DNA of 64,000 nt, from the NCBI GenBank assembly GCA_040752355.1, contig JBFMHE010000001.1, positions 186,001-250,000 on the forward strand. Reading direction: 5' to 3'. The stretch comes from Nitrospirota bacterium. GTDB lineage: Bacteria; Nitrospirota; Thermodesulfovibrionia; Thermodesulfovibrionales; Dissulfurispiraceae. The notes below the pieces were generated by a model, which was not told where the DNA came from, did no database searches, and was given only the letters and a program-made list of their open reading frames with translations. Each line of letters begins with the position of its first letter. Within the stretch, counting starts at the first letter, position 1. The position numbers were made by a program, and so were the translations under genes. This document shows, one piece after another, positions 52,474 through 62,014 of the stretch.

Positions 52474-54972
52474 ATGACCATAAAAACAAAACTGACACTC
52501 AATGTCGTTATCGTAACGGTGATTGTCGCGGCCGTTGCGGTAACGAGTTTTATAGGAATGGGATCCGTCAGGAGCAAGCTCCATTACCTTACCGAGCGCA
52601 GTACCCCATTCCAGATGAGGACGGTAGAGTTCCAGAGGGTTATACAGGGGGCGACGGCAGACTTTACTAAAGTAGGCGTGTCAAGAACAAGAGAGGAGTA
52701 CAAAACCTGTCGTGCAGAGGCCGAAAAGTCTCTTGCGGAGGTGAGAAAGACCCAGGGAGCGCTCGAGGCGCTTGCCGGCGATGCCAGGATGGAGACCGCC
52801 GATGAGCTCGGCAGGGTTGCGCAGGAGCTGTTTACTATCACCGAGGGAAGACTGAAAGCCGAAGAGGAGGCCCTGGCTGCAGCTGCCACGATTGCCCAGA
52901 GGCTCAAGGAGACATCACAGCGGCTGAGAGAGCTGGATTCCAAGATCAAGGGTCTTCAGCTGAACCGCTCGGCGGCGTTTGTCACCTCGCTGGAAGATAC
53001 GAAAGGCATTTCTTCAAAGCTGCGGAACATAGAGACCCTGAAGGTCATCCTCAAGGACCTGCAGCTCGCGATATTCGAGATACAGCGGGCCGCGGACAAG
53101 AAAGCCCTCATCATCGCCAGGGGCAAGGCCAATGCCGCCGCGAGCAAGGCGTTCCAGAGCGATTATCTCAAGGACTGGATATCGAGGAACTTCTATTCCG
53201 ATATAAAAGCGCTCACCGAGAAAGTCGAGGAGCTGGTAACGATACAGACCGCTCTCATGTCCCCTGCCGCTCCTGTCCCCGGGCAGCCGCTCCAGGCGAA
53301 TGACGAAGCAAGAAAGAAGTTCGAGGCGGCCGGCAGCGAGGTCAGCGAGCGGCTTTCGGCAATCATGCTCGCCGTCGAGCAGGAGGTGCTGCTGGCAAGC
53401 GACAAGTACGGGGTCGAGACCGGGAGGCAAGGGGATGTCTTTACCCAGTCGAACATCGCAAACAGCGTATTGACGAGCAACTCCGAGCTGGTGGCCCTCG
53501 GCCTGTCGGCCGAAGGGCTGTCTACGAAACTCTTCACGCTTACGTCCGTTAAGGACGTCGATACGGTAAGCGCCGAGCTCGGGAAGGTCTTCGAGAGGGT
53601 AGGGAATGTCGAAAAGAATCTCGAGAGGGCGCTCCTGAAGCTCAATGCGAAAGAGGAGATGAAGCTGCTTAGCAGCGCCGAAGCTGCGCTCAATGCCGTA
53701 CGCGGGACGCTGTTCGCCCAGGACGGCATTGTCGCGAAGATCCGCCATCAGCTCAGTATGAATGAAAAGGCGCTGCAGGCGATGGCGCGGCTCAGGGAGA
53801 TCGTTGTCAGGCAGGCAGAAAAAGGGAAACAGACGGTGTCCACAGCCCAGGGAGAACAGGAGAAGGCGATCGGCACGGTCAACAGGATGGTCCATTTCAG
53901 CATGGGGCTCATCGGCGCCATCAGCCTCGGTGCGATCGTGTTCGGTATTCTCTTCGGCATATGGGTCTACCGCTCCATTGCCAACCCCCTGGCGCAGCTG
54001 ATCACGGTCTCTGACAAGGTTGCGCAGGGGGATCTCGCCGTCGGCCTGAAGACGACGGCCCGGGACGAGATCGGCATGGTGCAGACCTCCATGGGGAAGA
54101 TGGTGGACAACCTGAGGAATATTGTCGGGAAGATACGCACTGCCACGGGCAGCCTTGCGAGCAGCTCCGAGGAGCTGTCGGCTACCGCCGTAACGCTCGA
54201 GAAGGGGTCGCAGGACCAGGCCTTGCAGGTCGAGCAGTCGGCAACGGCGATGACCGAGATGTCGCAGACGACCCTCGATGTTGCGAAGAACGCCGCCGAC
54301 ACCTCCGGTGCTGCGCAGAAGATGAAGACCACGGCGATGCAGGGCAAAGAGGCGATGCATACGACCGTCCAGGAGCTGACGAAGTTCGCCGAGACCGTGA
54401 AGGAGTCGGCGGTCAAGGTCGAGTCGCTCGGCAGGAAGTCGGAAGAGATCAACGACATCGTCACGCTCATCAAGGAGATTGCCGACCAGACGAACCTGCT
54501 CGCCCTCAATGCGGCCATCGAGGCAGCCAGGGCGGGAGAGCAGGGGAGGGGGTTCGCGGTCGTTGCCGACAGCGTCAGGCAGCTCGCCGAGCGGACGACG
54601 GTGGCCGCAAACGATATCGCGAGCACGGTCCATACCATGCAGAGCGAAGTTGCCGACTCGGTAACCTTCATGAAAGAAGAGCGGGACTCGGTCGGTAAAG
54701 TGCTCGACCACGTCAACAGCACACTGAAGTCGATCGACGATATCGTGGCGTACGTAGAAGGGGTTGCGGATATGGTGCAGAGGATTGCGGCCGCCACCGA
54801 AGAGCAGTCGTCGGCTTCGGAAGAGGTCTCGCACAACATGGAAACCATCGCCGTTATCACGAGGCAGTTGAGCAGCTCGATATCCGAGATCAAGCGCGCC
54901 TCGGGCGATCTCTCCCATCTCGCGACCGAATTGAACGGCACGGCGAGCTGGTTTAAAGTGCAGGAGCGTTAA
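52474..54972 (+). CDS. Methyl-accepting chemotaxis protein
   Basis: An 832-residue transmembrane receptor. TM1 lies at about 7-29 ([20 protein letters not shown]). A very long, helical periplasmic domain (about 30-472) follows, then TM2 at about 474-500 ([23 protein letters not shown]), a HAMP domain ([21 protein letters not shown]) and a signalling domain. The hairpin tip lies near residue 670 ([42 protein letters not shown]). The C-terminus ([10 protein letters not shown]) lacks a CheR-docking pentapeptide. It sits beside the binding protein at 51590, a likely ligand partner. Confidence 0.95.
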   Translation: MTIKTKLTLNVVIVTVIVAAVAVTSFIGMGSVRSKLHYLTERSTPFQMRTVEFQRVIQGATADFTKVGVSRTREEYKTCRAEAEKSLAEVRKTQGALEALAGDARMETADELGRVAQELFTITEGRLKAEEEALAAAATIAQRLKETSQRLRELDSKIKGLQLNRSAAFVTSLEDTKGISSKLRNIETLKVILKDLQLAIFEIQRAADKKALIIARGKANAAASKAFQSDYLKDWISRNFYSDIKALTEKVEELVTIQTALMSPAAPVPGQPLQANDEARKKFEAAGSEVSERLSAIMLAVEQEVLLASDKYGVETGRQGDVFTQSNIANSVLTSNSELVALGLSAEGLSTKLFTLTSVKDVDTVSAELGKVFERVGNVEKNLERALLKLNAKEEMKLLSSAEAALNAVRGTLFAQDGIVAKIRHQLSMNEKALQAMARLREIVVRQAEKGKQTVSTAQGEQEKAIGTVNRMVHFSMGLIGAISLGAIVFGILFGIWVYRSIANPLAQLITVSDKVAQGDLAVGLKTTARDEIGMVQTSMGKMVDNLRNIVGKIRTATGSLASSSEELSATAVTLEKGSQDQALQVEQSATAMTEMSQTTLDVAKNAADTSGAAQKMKTTAMQGKEAMHTTVQELTKFAETVKESAVKVESLGRKSEEINDIVTLIKEIADQTNLLALNAAIEAARAGEQGRGFAVVADSVRQLAERTTVAANDIASTVHTMQSEVADSVTFMKEERDSVGKVLDHVNSTLKSIDDIVAYVEGVADMVQRIAAATEEQSSASEEVSHNMETIAVITRQLSSSISEIKRASGDLSHLATELNGTASWFKVQER

Positions 54973-54982
54973 GAGAGGTCCC

Positions 54983-56047
54983 GTGATCGTAAAGGTGCTT
55001 ATCGTAGACGATTCCGCTTTCATGAGGAATGCATTGACCGCTATGCTTTCCTCCGACCCGGAAATAAAGATCGTCGGTACCGCGCGGGACGGCCTCGAGG
55101 CGATCGAAAAGGTGCAGAGCCTCAAGCCCGACATCGTCACGATGGATGTCGAAATGCCGCGGATGGACGGCATCGAGGCGCTCCGGCATATCATGGGGAC
55201 GAATCCTCTGCCGGTCATCATGGTCAGCTCCATCACGACCGAGGGCGCAAAAGTCACTCTCGATGCCCTCGACCTGGGCGCCGTCGACTTCATTCCTAAA
55301 AATCTCTCTGAGCTCTCCGTCAATATCGTCAAGATAAAAGAGATTCTCATAGACAAGATAAAGCATATGGGGCGGAGAGGCATCGCCAGTAAAGGGGCAC
55401 GGCCGACGCTGCGCCGCCCTGTCATGAAGAGCGTTGAGCCGGTGGAGCAGATGCCGGCCAGGACCACGGGAGAGCGCAGGATCGGCATCGTCTCTATCGG
55501 GACGTCGACAGGGGGGCCCAAGGCGCTGCAGGAGATCATTCCCAGGCTCCCGAAGGATTTCCCTGTCCCCATCGTCATCGCCCAGCACATGCCGCCGAAT
55601 TTCACCGCACCCTTCGCCGAGCGGCTCGACCAGCTGAGCCGGATCAGGGTAAAGGAGGCGGAAGAGGGGGAGGTCGTAAGACCCGGCGTCGCCCTCGTCG
55701 CCCCCGGCCGCGGGCATATGAGAGTGGCGAGGAGGAGGTCCCTCGAGACGGTGGTGACGATCTCGGAAAATAAAGACGACTTCATCTACAGGCCCTCCGT
55801 TGATGCGCTGATGTTCTCTATTGCCGAGTTCTTTCCCGGCCGGGCCCTCGGCGTGATCCTGACGGGAATGGGAAACGACGGGTGCAAGGGACTGGCAGCC
55901 CTGAAAAAGACGGGAGGAAGGATATTCGCACAGAACGAGGAGACCTGTGTCGTCTACGGCATGCCGAAGGCAGTGGTTGATGCGGGGATCGCGGATAAAG
56001 TATTATCTCTTGACGAGATCGCAGGTGAAATCGTCAATTCGGTTTAG
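54983..56047 (+). CDS. cheB: Chemotaxis methylesterase CheB
   Basis: 354 residues. The receiver has its phospho-acceptor Asp in VTMDVEMPRMDG. The CheB esterase/deamidase domain has Ser in SIGTSTGGPKALQEII, His in VIAQHMPPNFTAPFAERL and Asp in LTGMGNDGCKGL. It removes methyl groups added by CheR and can deamidate MCP glutamines. The start is GTG with AGAGG about six bases upstream; no ATG fits the receiver start (KVLIVDDSAFMRNAL). It is 11 bases after the MCP gene. Confidence 0.96.
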   Translation: MIVKVLIVDDSAFMRNALTAMLSSDPEIKIVGTARDGLEAIEKVQSLKPDIVTMDVEMPRMDGIEALRHIMGTNPLPVIMVSSITTEGAKVTLDALDLGAVDFIPKNLSELSVNIVKIKEILIDKIKHMGRRGIASKGARPTLRRPVMKSVEPVEQMPARTTGERRIGIVSIGTSTGGPKALQEIIPRLPKDFPVPIVIAQHMPPNFTAPFAERLDQLSRIRVKEAEEGEVVRPGVALVAPGRGHMRVARRRSLETVVTISENKDDFIYRPSVDALMFSIAEFFPGRALGVILTGMGNDGCKGLAALKKTGGRIFAQNEETCVVYGMPKAVVDAGIADKVLSLDEIAGEIVNSV

Positions 56048-56057
56048 GTGAGGGCTC

Positions 56058-56447
56058 ATGCCGGGAAAGTCGGCAGGGGGAAGAAGAAGGATACTGGTTA
56101 TCGATGATGAGCCCGACATCGCGGGACTGCTGAAGCTGTTTCTTGCCGGCCTGCACTACGAGGTCGATACGTTTCTGTCGCCGAGAGCGGGGCTCGATGC
56201 TCTGAAAGAGAACGGCTACTGGGCCGTCTTCTGCGATTATATGATGCCGCATCTGACCGGCGACAGGGTATACAGGGCGATAAAGGAGCTGGATAGCGCG
56301 CTGCTGGAACGGTTTGTACTGGTGACCGGCGCTGTTCTGGATGAACGGCTCGAACGATTTGTGGAGAGCGAGGGAGCACGCGTGCTGAACAAGCCGTTCA
56401 GGCTGGACGAAATCAAAGCTGTTCTGAAGGAGTTCGAAACATCATGA
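56058..56447 (+). CDS. Single-domain response regulator
   Basis: A 129-residue receiver: RILVIDDEPDIAGLLKLFL, phospho-acceptor Asp in VFCDYMMPHLTG, LVTGAVLDERLERF, VLNKPFRLDEI. It differs from the two CheY-like proteins and resembles receivers paired with complex sensor kinases. It overlaps the HDOD gene by four bases (ATGA), so the pair is probably a functional unit, with the receiver perhaps controlling the HDOD output. The cognate kinase is not evident, though CheA is possible. Confidence 0.88.
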   Translation: MPGKSAGGRRRILVIDDEPDIAGLLKLFLAGLHYEVDTFLSPRAGLDALKENGYWAVFCDYMMPHLTGDRVYRAIKELDSALLERFVLVTGAVLDERLERFVESEGARVLNKPFRLDEIKAVLKEFETS

Positions 56448-57286
56448 GAGAGGATGCACTCGAAAAGATCATCATGGAGACCGTGGACGTGCCGAGTCTC
56501 CCTCCCATTGCGGCGAAGGTGATGCAGCTGATCAGCAGCGATTACTCTTCCATAACCGAGCTCGAACGGCTCATAGAGAGGGACCAGGCTTTTTCGGCCC
56601 GGCTGCTGAGGATCGCCAACTCTCCTTACTACGGCCGGGGGAGGAGTATCGATACCGTATCAGCAGCCATTATTCTCATCGGTTTCAATTCGATGAAGTC
56701 GCTCGTCGCCGCCGCTTCGATGAAAGATATCCACCGCAGGTTCGGGCTCTTCGAGCAGCGCCACTGGGAGCACAGCCTCGGTGTCTCCCTCGCGGCGACG
56801 CTGCTCGCCAACGAGACCCAGATGATCTCCGGTGAAGAGGCGATGATCGGAGGACTGATCCACGATATGGGAAAGATCATCCTCAATAACAGCGTTCCCG
56901 AAACATACAGCCTGATCATAGAGCGCGTGTATGAGGAGGGACTCTCCTCGATACATGCCGAGAGCGAGATGCTCGGCTTCAACCACTGCAATGTAGGCGG
57001 GCTTATCGCGAGGAAATGGAAGCTGCCCAGGAGCCTCGAAGCGGCAATCGAGTACCATCATGCCGATACGTTCCCTCCGTTCGAGGATCAAAATTACGAG
57101 ATACTCTGCCAGATCATACGGGTCGCCGACGCCATGTGTCTCCATTTAGGCATAGGGCTCAGGGCGGTGGTCGATCCCGATACCATAGGATTCTCGCAGA
57201 TAGGATTGACCGGAAAGCAGTTCACCAGCCTCACGGAGCGCCTGAAGAAGGATTACATCGAGCAGAAGTCGCAGCTGCTCGAATAG
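56444..57286 (+). CDS. HDOD domain protein
   Basis: A 280-residue protein with the HDOD (metal-dependent phosphohydrolase-related) signature: VDVPSLPPIAAKVMQLISSDYSSITELERLIERDQAFSARLLRIANSPYYG, then IILIGFNSMKSLVAAASM and GLIHDMGKIILNNSVPETY. It retains an HD pair in IHDMGK. Such proteins occur in chemotaxis and c-di-GMP signalling loci as outputs or scaffolds. It is translationally coupled to the receiver at 56058. Confidence 0.88.
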   Translation: MREDALEKIIMETVDVPSLPPIAAKVMQLISSDYSSITELERLIERDQAFSARLLRIANSPYYGRGRSIDTVSAAIILIGFNSMKSLVAAASMKDIHRRFGLFEQRHWEHSLGVSLAATLLANETQMISGEEAMIGGLIHDMGKIILNNSVPETYSLIIERVYEEGLSSIHAESEMLGFNHCNVGGLIARKWKLPRSLEAAIEYHHADTFPPFEDQNYEILCQIIRVADAMCLHLGIGLRAVVDPDTIGFSQIGLTGKQFTSLTERLKKDYIEQKSQLLE

Positions 57287-57325
57287 AGGTGAAGAAGCTC
57301 GCTGCTGCCCCGATAAGAAAAGCGG

Positions 57326-57526
57326 ATGACACCTGATGAAAGCATACGAGGGCCTTACAGTATACCGGGTTTGAGACCTGCGGACCAGACCCACGGCTTC
57401 CCGAGGAGACGCAGCCCCAAAGAGGGAAAAAGGGAGCGGAAGAAAGAGGAAGAGCCGCCGCCTCCCCGGGAAGACGATGACGCCCCTCCCGGAGGCAAGC
57501 CGCACCGCGTTGATATAAAGGTATAA
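57326..57526 (+). CDS. Small charged Pro/Lys/Glu-rich protein, hypothetical
   Basis: A 66-residue frame: a short N-terminus, then a strongly charged, proline-rich middle (KEGKRERKKEEEPPPPREDDD), then HRVDIKV at the end. The HVDI(K)V-type ending recurs, as I recall, in small uncharacterised flagellar-cluster proteins, but I cannot verify that. The SD is poor (GAAAAGCGG). Low-complexity composition makes chance possible. It lies in the 490-base gap between the HDOD gene and flgF. Confidence 0.4.
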   Translation: MTPDESIRGPYSIPGLRPADQTHGFPRRRSPKEGKRERKKEEEPPPPREDDDAPPGGKPHRVDIKV

Positions 57527-57728
57527 CTTTCCCCGCTGCGGAAAATATTTCCCAGCGCCTGCCCATCGCCTGCAAGGAAAAAAGACCGCCCCCTTCCGCT
57601 GCGATGCATGCATGCCTGAGTGTAACTGTCCTGCAAGTCCTTGAACTCTCGTGATAAGCCGCGTTCAGAGCTGAAAAAGAAAACGATACCGCCGGATTCA
57701 CCGTCATAACAGAAGAGCACTGCTTCTC

Positions 57729-57744
57729 TGGCATCAATATTGCT
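57729..57744 (+). promoter_or_regulatory. Sigma-54 promoter of the flgF operon
   Basis: TGGCATCAATATTGCT: -24 TGGCA, exact 10-base GG to GC spacing and a perfect TTGCT -12. The predicted start near 57756 is 23 bases before the flgF ATG at 57779. Apart from a possible small gene, the preceding 57527-57728 shows no feature I can name. Confidence 0.85.
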
Positions 57745-57778
57745 TTTTAGAGAGCAATTCAGAGAGGAGCGTGCCGGA

Positions 57779-58498
57779 ATGTACAAAGGTTCTTATATAG
57801 CAATGACGGGAGCGGTGCTGAGACGTCAAGAACTGGACAACGTAGCCAATAATTTGGCAAACGCCAGTACGACCGGGTATAAGAAGACCTCGTTCTCTTC
57901 CCGCCTCTATCCTCTCATGGAAGGGACCTCACAGAGCCAGAGCTCCCTCTATCCCGATGCGCGGGCGATGAGCTATTACGGCGCCTACTCGATCGATACT
58001 TCGGAAGGCAACGTCAAGACCACCGGGAACCCCCTCGATATCGCCCTCAGGGGAGAGGGCTTTCTGGCTGTCCAGGGCGAGGGGGAGATACTCTATACGC
58101 GGAACGGCGCCCTGTCCATGGACAAGGAGGGATTCATCACGACCGGGAACGGGATGAAGGTACTCGATACGAACAACCGGCCCATACGGATCGAAGGCTC
58201 TTCCGTAACGATACATGCCGACGGTACCGTCTATGCTGATGCCAACCAGGCGGGCAGGCTGAAGCTGGTCGCCCTTGCCGGTATCCAGCACGCCGGCAAC
58301 TCGCTCTTTTCGGGCAATGAGAACGGCGCTGCAAAGGCTGAAGTAGTGCAGGGAAGCATCGAGATGTCGAATGTGAACCCGGTGAGCGAGCTGGTCGGGC
58401 TCATCAGCGCACTGCGCGAGTACGAGGCTGCGCAGAAGATCATCCAGAATTTCCAGGACCTGTCGCAGAAGACGGTCTCCGAGCTCCCGAGGGTCTAA
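57779..58498 (+). CDS. flgF: Flagellar rod protein FlgF
   Basis: A 240-residue proximal/distal-rod protein with the N-terminal rod motif (SYIAMTGAVLRRQELDNVANNLANASTTGYKKTSF), the FlgF/G middle (LDIALRGEGFLAVQGEGEILYTRNGALSMDKEGFITT) and the C-terminal VQGSIEMSNVNPVSELVGLISALREYEAAQKIIQNF. ATG 57779 has AGAGGAG nine bases upstream. A TTG 39 bases earlier lies within the sigma-54 promoter and is rejected. Confidence 0.94.
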   Translation: MYKGSYIAMTGAVLRRQELDNVANNLANASTTGYKKTSFSSRLYPLMEGTSQSQSSLYPDARAMSYYGAYSIDTSEGNVKTTGNPLDIALRGEGFLAVQGEGEILYTRNGALSMDKEGFITTGNGMKVLDTNNRPIRIEGSSVTIHADGTVYADANQAGRLKLVALAGIQHAGNSLFSGNENGAAKAEVVQGSIEMSNVNPVSELVGLISALREYEAAQKIIQNFQDLSQKTVSELPRV

Positions 58499-58551
58499 AG
58501 GATAGCGGAATAAAAGCAGTGCTCGAAGTTTTCGATAAAGGAGGCGTTTAG

Positions 58552-59340
58552 ATGATTCGCTCACTCTTCACCGCAGCAACAGGCATGCAGGCCCAGCAGC
58601 TGAATGTGGATGTCATATCGAACAATATCGCCAACGTCAATACCGTCGGGTTCAAGCGGAGCCGGGCCGATTTCCAGGACCTCCTCTACCAGACGCTGAA
58701 GGCGCCGGGTGTCCCGTCTGCGGAAGGAATACAGGTCCCCTCCGGCATACAGGTGGGGCTCGGAGTGCGGCCGGTGGCGGTCCAGAAGCTCTTTACGCAG
58801 GGCGACTTCATCCCTACCGGCAATGATCTTGATCTCGTTATCGAGGGTGACGGCTTCTTCCAGGTGACGAGACCGGACGGCACGATCGCCTATACGAGGG
58901 CAGGGGCATTCAAGCTCGACCGGGACGGGAGGATCGTCAACTCCGACGGGTTTCCTATCGAACCTGCCATCACGATCCCGGCCGATACTACCAAGGTGAC
59001 GGTCGGGTTCGACGGCCGCGTCACGGTCCTGCAGCCCGGCAACACCGCGCCGGTAGACATCGGCACGATCGAGATAGCCCGTTTTGTGAACCCCGCCGGA
59101 CTCCAGGCTATCGGGAAGAACCTCTTCCTCGCCACCGATGCTTCAGGGGAAGCGATTATCGGCGCGCCGAGCGCCGAGGGCAGGGGAACGCTGAGCCAGG
59201 GGTTCCTCGAGAACTCGAATGTCAATGTCGTCGAGGAGCTCGCGAATCTGATCACCGCCCAGAGAGCGTTCGACCTCAACTCCAGGGCGATTCAAGCCTC
59301 TGACGAGATGCTCCAGACCACCTCGGGGCTGAAGCGGTAA
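58552..59340 (+). CDS. flgG: Flagellar distal rod protein FlgG
   Basis: A 262-residue distal-rod subunit and close match to canonical Flg[86 protein letters not shown], and [45 protein letters not shown] lies seven bases before the ATG. It follows flgF in the same operon. Confidence 0.97.
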   Translation: MIRSLFTAATGMQAQQLNVDVISNNIANVNTVGFKRSRADFQDLLYQTLKAPGVPSAEGIQVPSGIQVGLGVRPVAVQKLFTQGDFIPTGNDLDLVIEGDGFFQVTRPDGTIAYTRAGAFKLDRDGRIVNSDGFPIEPAITIPADTTKVTVGFDGRVTVLQPGNTAPVDIGTIEIARFVNPAGLQAIGKNLFLATDASGEAIIGAPSAEGRGTLSQGFLENSNVNVVEELANLITAQRAFDLNSRAIQASDEMLQTTSGLKR

Positions 59341-59344
59341 GACG

Positions 59345-60067
59345 ATGAAAAGAGCTATTCTTCATAATGCCTCGGCGCTGCTGATCTGCTTTGTCTTTTT
59401 GTTCGCGGCGGGTGGCGCACGCGCGGCAGGCAAGCCCGCGGTGCTGTCCGCCGTTGAAGAGCGCGTGCGCAACGAGCTGCTACAGACCCTGTCTCCCGAT
59501 GTCGAGCTCATGAGTCTCAGGCTGGTCAGGGGAGGAGATGTCCTTGTGAATGAAAGGATATACTCGATAGCCGGTCTCTCGGTGAACGGATACAGCGGGA
59601 GGAACAGGATTACCTATCTCGTGTCGCTCATCGACGAGAAGGGCCGGACGGAGAGTATCACGGTCGAGGCATCCTACGATCTCCTCAAGGAGGTCCTGGT
59701 CGCCTCGAAGCGGCTTCCGGCCGGTACCCTCCTGAGCGGCGATGATTTTTATTCGGTGAGACAGAGGGGGTCCCGTCTGCCCGCGGGTGCGGTAACCGAG
59801 CGGAGCGAGGTGGAAGGCAAGATGCTCAAGACCGCTCTCGGCCAGGGAGTCGTCATAAAGGCCGATCACCTGACCTCCCAATTGACCGTAAAGCGGGGAC
59901 AGAAAGTTGAAGTTGTTGTTGAAGGAGCCAGCGTAGTCGTCGCGACAAAAGGCATGTTGAGAAGCGATGCGGTGATCGGAGGCGGTGCTCGGGTCATGTG
60001 CGACATCTCGAAGAAGGAGATCAACGGTATCCTCATCTCGCCCCAGACCGTTAAGGTGAAGCTATGA
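59345..60067 (+). CDS. flgA: Flagellar P-ring assembly chaperone FlgA
   Basis: A 240-residue periplasmic protein with a signal peptide (ILHNASALLICFVFLFAAGGARA) and a C-terminal SAF domain (EVLVASKRLPAGTLLSGDDFYSVRQ, VVIKADHLTSQLTVKRGQKVEVVVEGASVVVATKGMLRSDAVIGG) characteristic of FlgA. It assists FlgI ring assembly. It starts four bases after flgG and overlaps flgH by four bases. Only a weak SD is visible, so coupling to flgG is likely. Confidence 0.92.
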   Translation: MKRAILHNASALLICFVFLFAAGGARAAGKPAVLSAVEERVRNELLQTLSPDVELMSLRLVRGGDVLVNERIYSIAGLSVNGYSGRNRITYLVSLIDEKGRTESITVEASYDLLKEVLVASKRLPAGTLLSGDDFYSVRQRGSRLPAGAVTERSEVEGKMLKTALGQGVVIKADHLTSQLTVKRGQKVEVVVEGASVVVATKGMLRSDAVIGGGARVMCDISKKEINGILISPQTVKVKL

Positions 60068-60825
60068 AGGAGAAACGCTCAATGCTGCCTGTCACGTTGA
60101 AGAAAGAGGCCGGAACCGTCTCAAATATCAGGAGGAGTATGGTGCTGGTTACCGCTTCGGTAGCGGTGCTGGCAGCCTCTGCCGGATGCTCGGGGCTCAG
60201 GGAGGCCCGCGATATCAAGGATGCCCCCATGCCTCCCAAATATGTGGAGAGCAGGCAGAGAGAATTCCAGCCCTCGGAGGGCTCGCTCTGGAAAGACAGC
60301 GCCTCCCTTTTCGAGGACCGCAAGGCACGGAGAATCAACGATCTGGTGACGATACTGGTGACAGAGAGGACGACGGCATCCAAGACGGCGACGACCAATG
60401 CGAACCGCGAGTCCTCGGCAGATTATGCCATCACCCAGCTGCCGTCCGGCATGCGGATCAATAATCTTCCCCTGGTCAATGACCTGACCAACGGGGTGAG
60501 GGGAAACGGGACCTCTGATTTTGCCGGCAAGGGCGACACCTCGCGGGAAGGGAGAATGACGGCGACCATAACCGCCAAGGTGATCGAAGTCCTCCCCAAC
60601 GACAATCTCGTGCTCGAGGCGCGCAAAGAGGTGGTCGTGAACAATGAAAAAGAGATCATCGTCTTCCGGGGAATCGTACGGCCCGATGATATCTCGCCGA
60701 CCAATACGATCCTTTCCCAGAATGTGGCGGATGCGCAGATCTACCTCGTCGGCGACGGTGTTCTGAACGATAAGCAGTCCCAGGGATGGCTGGTGCGGCT
60801 CCTGGATCAGGTCTGGCCGTTCTAA
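60064..60825 (+). CDS. flgH: Flagellar L-ring lipoprotein FlgH
   Basis: A 253-residue outer-membrane L-ring protein. The lipobox LAASAGC places the lipidated Cys at about residue 42. The start at 60064 gives a long n-region; an internal ATG at 60139 would make a more usual signal peptide. The family core is clear: GSLWKDSASLFEDRKARRINDLVTILVTERTTASKTATTN, GRMTATITAKVIEVLPNDNLVLEARKEVVVNNEKEIIVFRGIVRPDDISPTNTI. Its presence shows a diderm envelope with an outer membrane. Confidence 0.94.
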   Translation: MKEKRSMLPVTLKKEAGTVSNIRRSMVLVTASVAVLAASAGCSGLREARDIKDAPMPPKYVESRQREFQPSEGSLWKDSASLFEDRKARRINDLVTILVTERTTASKTATTNANRESSADYAITQLPSGMRINNLPLVNDLTNGVRGNGTSDFAGKGDTSREGRMTATITAKVIEVLPNDNLVLEARKEVVVNNEKEIIVFRGIVRPDDISPTNTILSQNVADAQIYLVGDGVLNDKQSQGWLVRLLDQVWPF

Positions 60826-60847
60826 AAATACGGAAAGGGTGATGCTC

Positions 60848-62014
60848 ATGGCGCGTCAGATTAGATCATTGATAAAAAAAGATAAAGCTGATAAAACACC
60901 AATGTTGGTTACTTTATTCCTTGCCATAATCGGCGCCCTCATCATGCTCCCTGCATCGTATGGAACTTCTCATGCCGAAAGGATCAAGGATATCGCTACC
61001 TTTTCCGGGGTGAGGGAGAATGAGCTTTTCGGTTACGGCATCGTCGTCGGCCTCAACGGCACCGGGGATAAGGACGGCACCTATATATTCCAACCTTTTG
61101 CAAATATGCTTACGAAGATGGGAATCAGTGTCAATCCCGCTGATGTAAAAGGAAAGACGAAAAACGTTGCCGCGGTCATGGTGACGGCCAAGCTCCCCAC
61201 CATGACCAAGCCCGGCTCGAAATTCGACGTCCAGGTGGCGTCCATCGGCGATGCCAAGAGCCTGCAGGGAGGAATGCTGGTGATGACCCCCCTGAAGGGG
61301 CCTGACGGCAATGTCTACGCCGTTGCCCAAGGGTCGGTCTCGATCGGCGGCTTCGTTGCGGGCGGAGGCGGCGCACAGACGATCAAGAACCATCCCAACT
61401 CCGGCGTGGTTCCGAACGGGGCGATCGTGGAGCGGGAGGTGCCGGTGCAGCTGAACCGCAAGAACAGGCTCGATGTTATGCTGATGACGCAGGACCTGAC
61501 CACGGCAAAACGCATTGCAGACAGCATTAACGGGCAATTGCAGGGGAACTACGCCAAAGCCGAAGGTCCTTCGACGGTCGCCGTGAATGTACCGGAATCG
61601 TATACCGATAAGGTTGTAGACCTTATGTCTGCTATCGAATTGATCACTGTGGATGTCGATGTGCCGGCGCGGGTAGTCATTAATGAGCGTACCGGTACGG
61701 TCGTCATCGGCGAGAATGTCACTATCAGCCCTGTCGCCCTGGCCCACGGCGGGCTTACTATTGAAATAAAAACCGAATTCCAGGTATCCCAGCCTCCTCC
61801 CTTTGCACCCGGGAGCGCAGAGACCGTCGTTGTTCCGAAGCAGGAGACCAAGGTCGAAGAGAAGAAGGCCGCTCTTGTCGAGGTCAAGGGAGCGACGATA
61901 GGCGAGCTGGTCAAGGCCCTCAATGCCCTGGGCATCACGCCGAAGGACCTCGTCGCGATCCTGCAGGCGATCAAGACTTCGGGAAGTCTCAAGGCGGAAC
62001 TGGTGATAATGTGA
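60848..62014 (+). CDS. flgI: Flagellar P-ring protein FlgI
   Basis: About 388 residues with a signal segment (MLVTLFLAIIGALIMLPASYGTSHA) and the complete FlgI domain (ERIKDIATFSGVRENELFGYGIVVGLNGTGDKDG, TKNVAAVMVTAKLPTMTKPGSKFDVQVASIGDAKSLQGGMLVMTPLKG, KALNALGITPKDLVAILQAIKTSGSLKAELVIM). GGAAAGG at 60832 favours ATG 60848; ATG 60842 and GTG 60839 are too close to it. It overlaps the flgJ start by four bases. Confidence 0.96.
   Translation: MARQIRSLIKKDKADKTPMLVTLFLAIIGALIMLPASYGTSHAERIKDIATFSGVRENELFGYGIVVGLNGTGDKDGTYIFQPFANMLTKMGISVNPADVKGKTKNVAAVMVTAKLPTMTKPGSKFDVQVASIGDAKSLQGGMLVMTPLKGPDGNVYAVAQGSVSIGGFVAGGGGAQTIKNHPNSGVVPNGAIVEREVPVQLNRKNRLDVMLMTQDLTTAKRIADSINGQLQGNYAKAEGPSTVAVNVPESYTDKVVDLMSAIELITVDVDVPARVVINERTGTVVIGENVTISPVALAHGGLTIEIKTEFQVSQPPPFAPGSAETVVVPKQETKVEEKKAALVEVKGATIGELVKALNALGITPKDLVAILQAIKTSGSLKAELVIM

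Noticed and set aside
57527-57728. Possible riboswitch or ncRNA in the gap before flgF
   Set aside because: I looked for c-di-GMP riboswitch-like conserved strings and for terminator hairpins and found none; only short palindromes such as GATGCATGCATG are present.
58511-58538. Possible sigma-28 promoter before flgG (TAAA then TTCGATAA)
   Set aside because: The spacing is 16 rather than 15 bases, and a start about six bases after 58538 would fall inside the flgG SD, leaving no ribosome site. flgG is adequately served by the flgF promoter.
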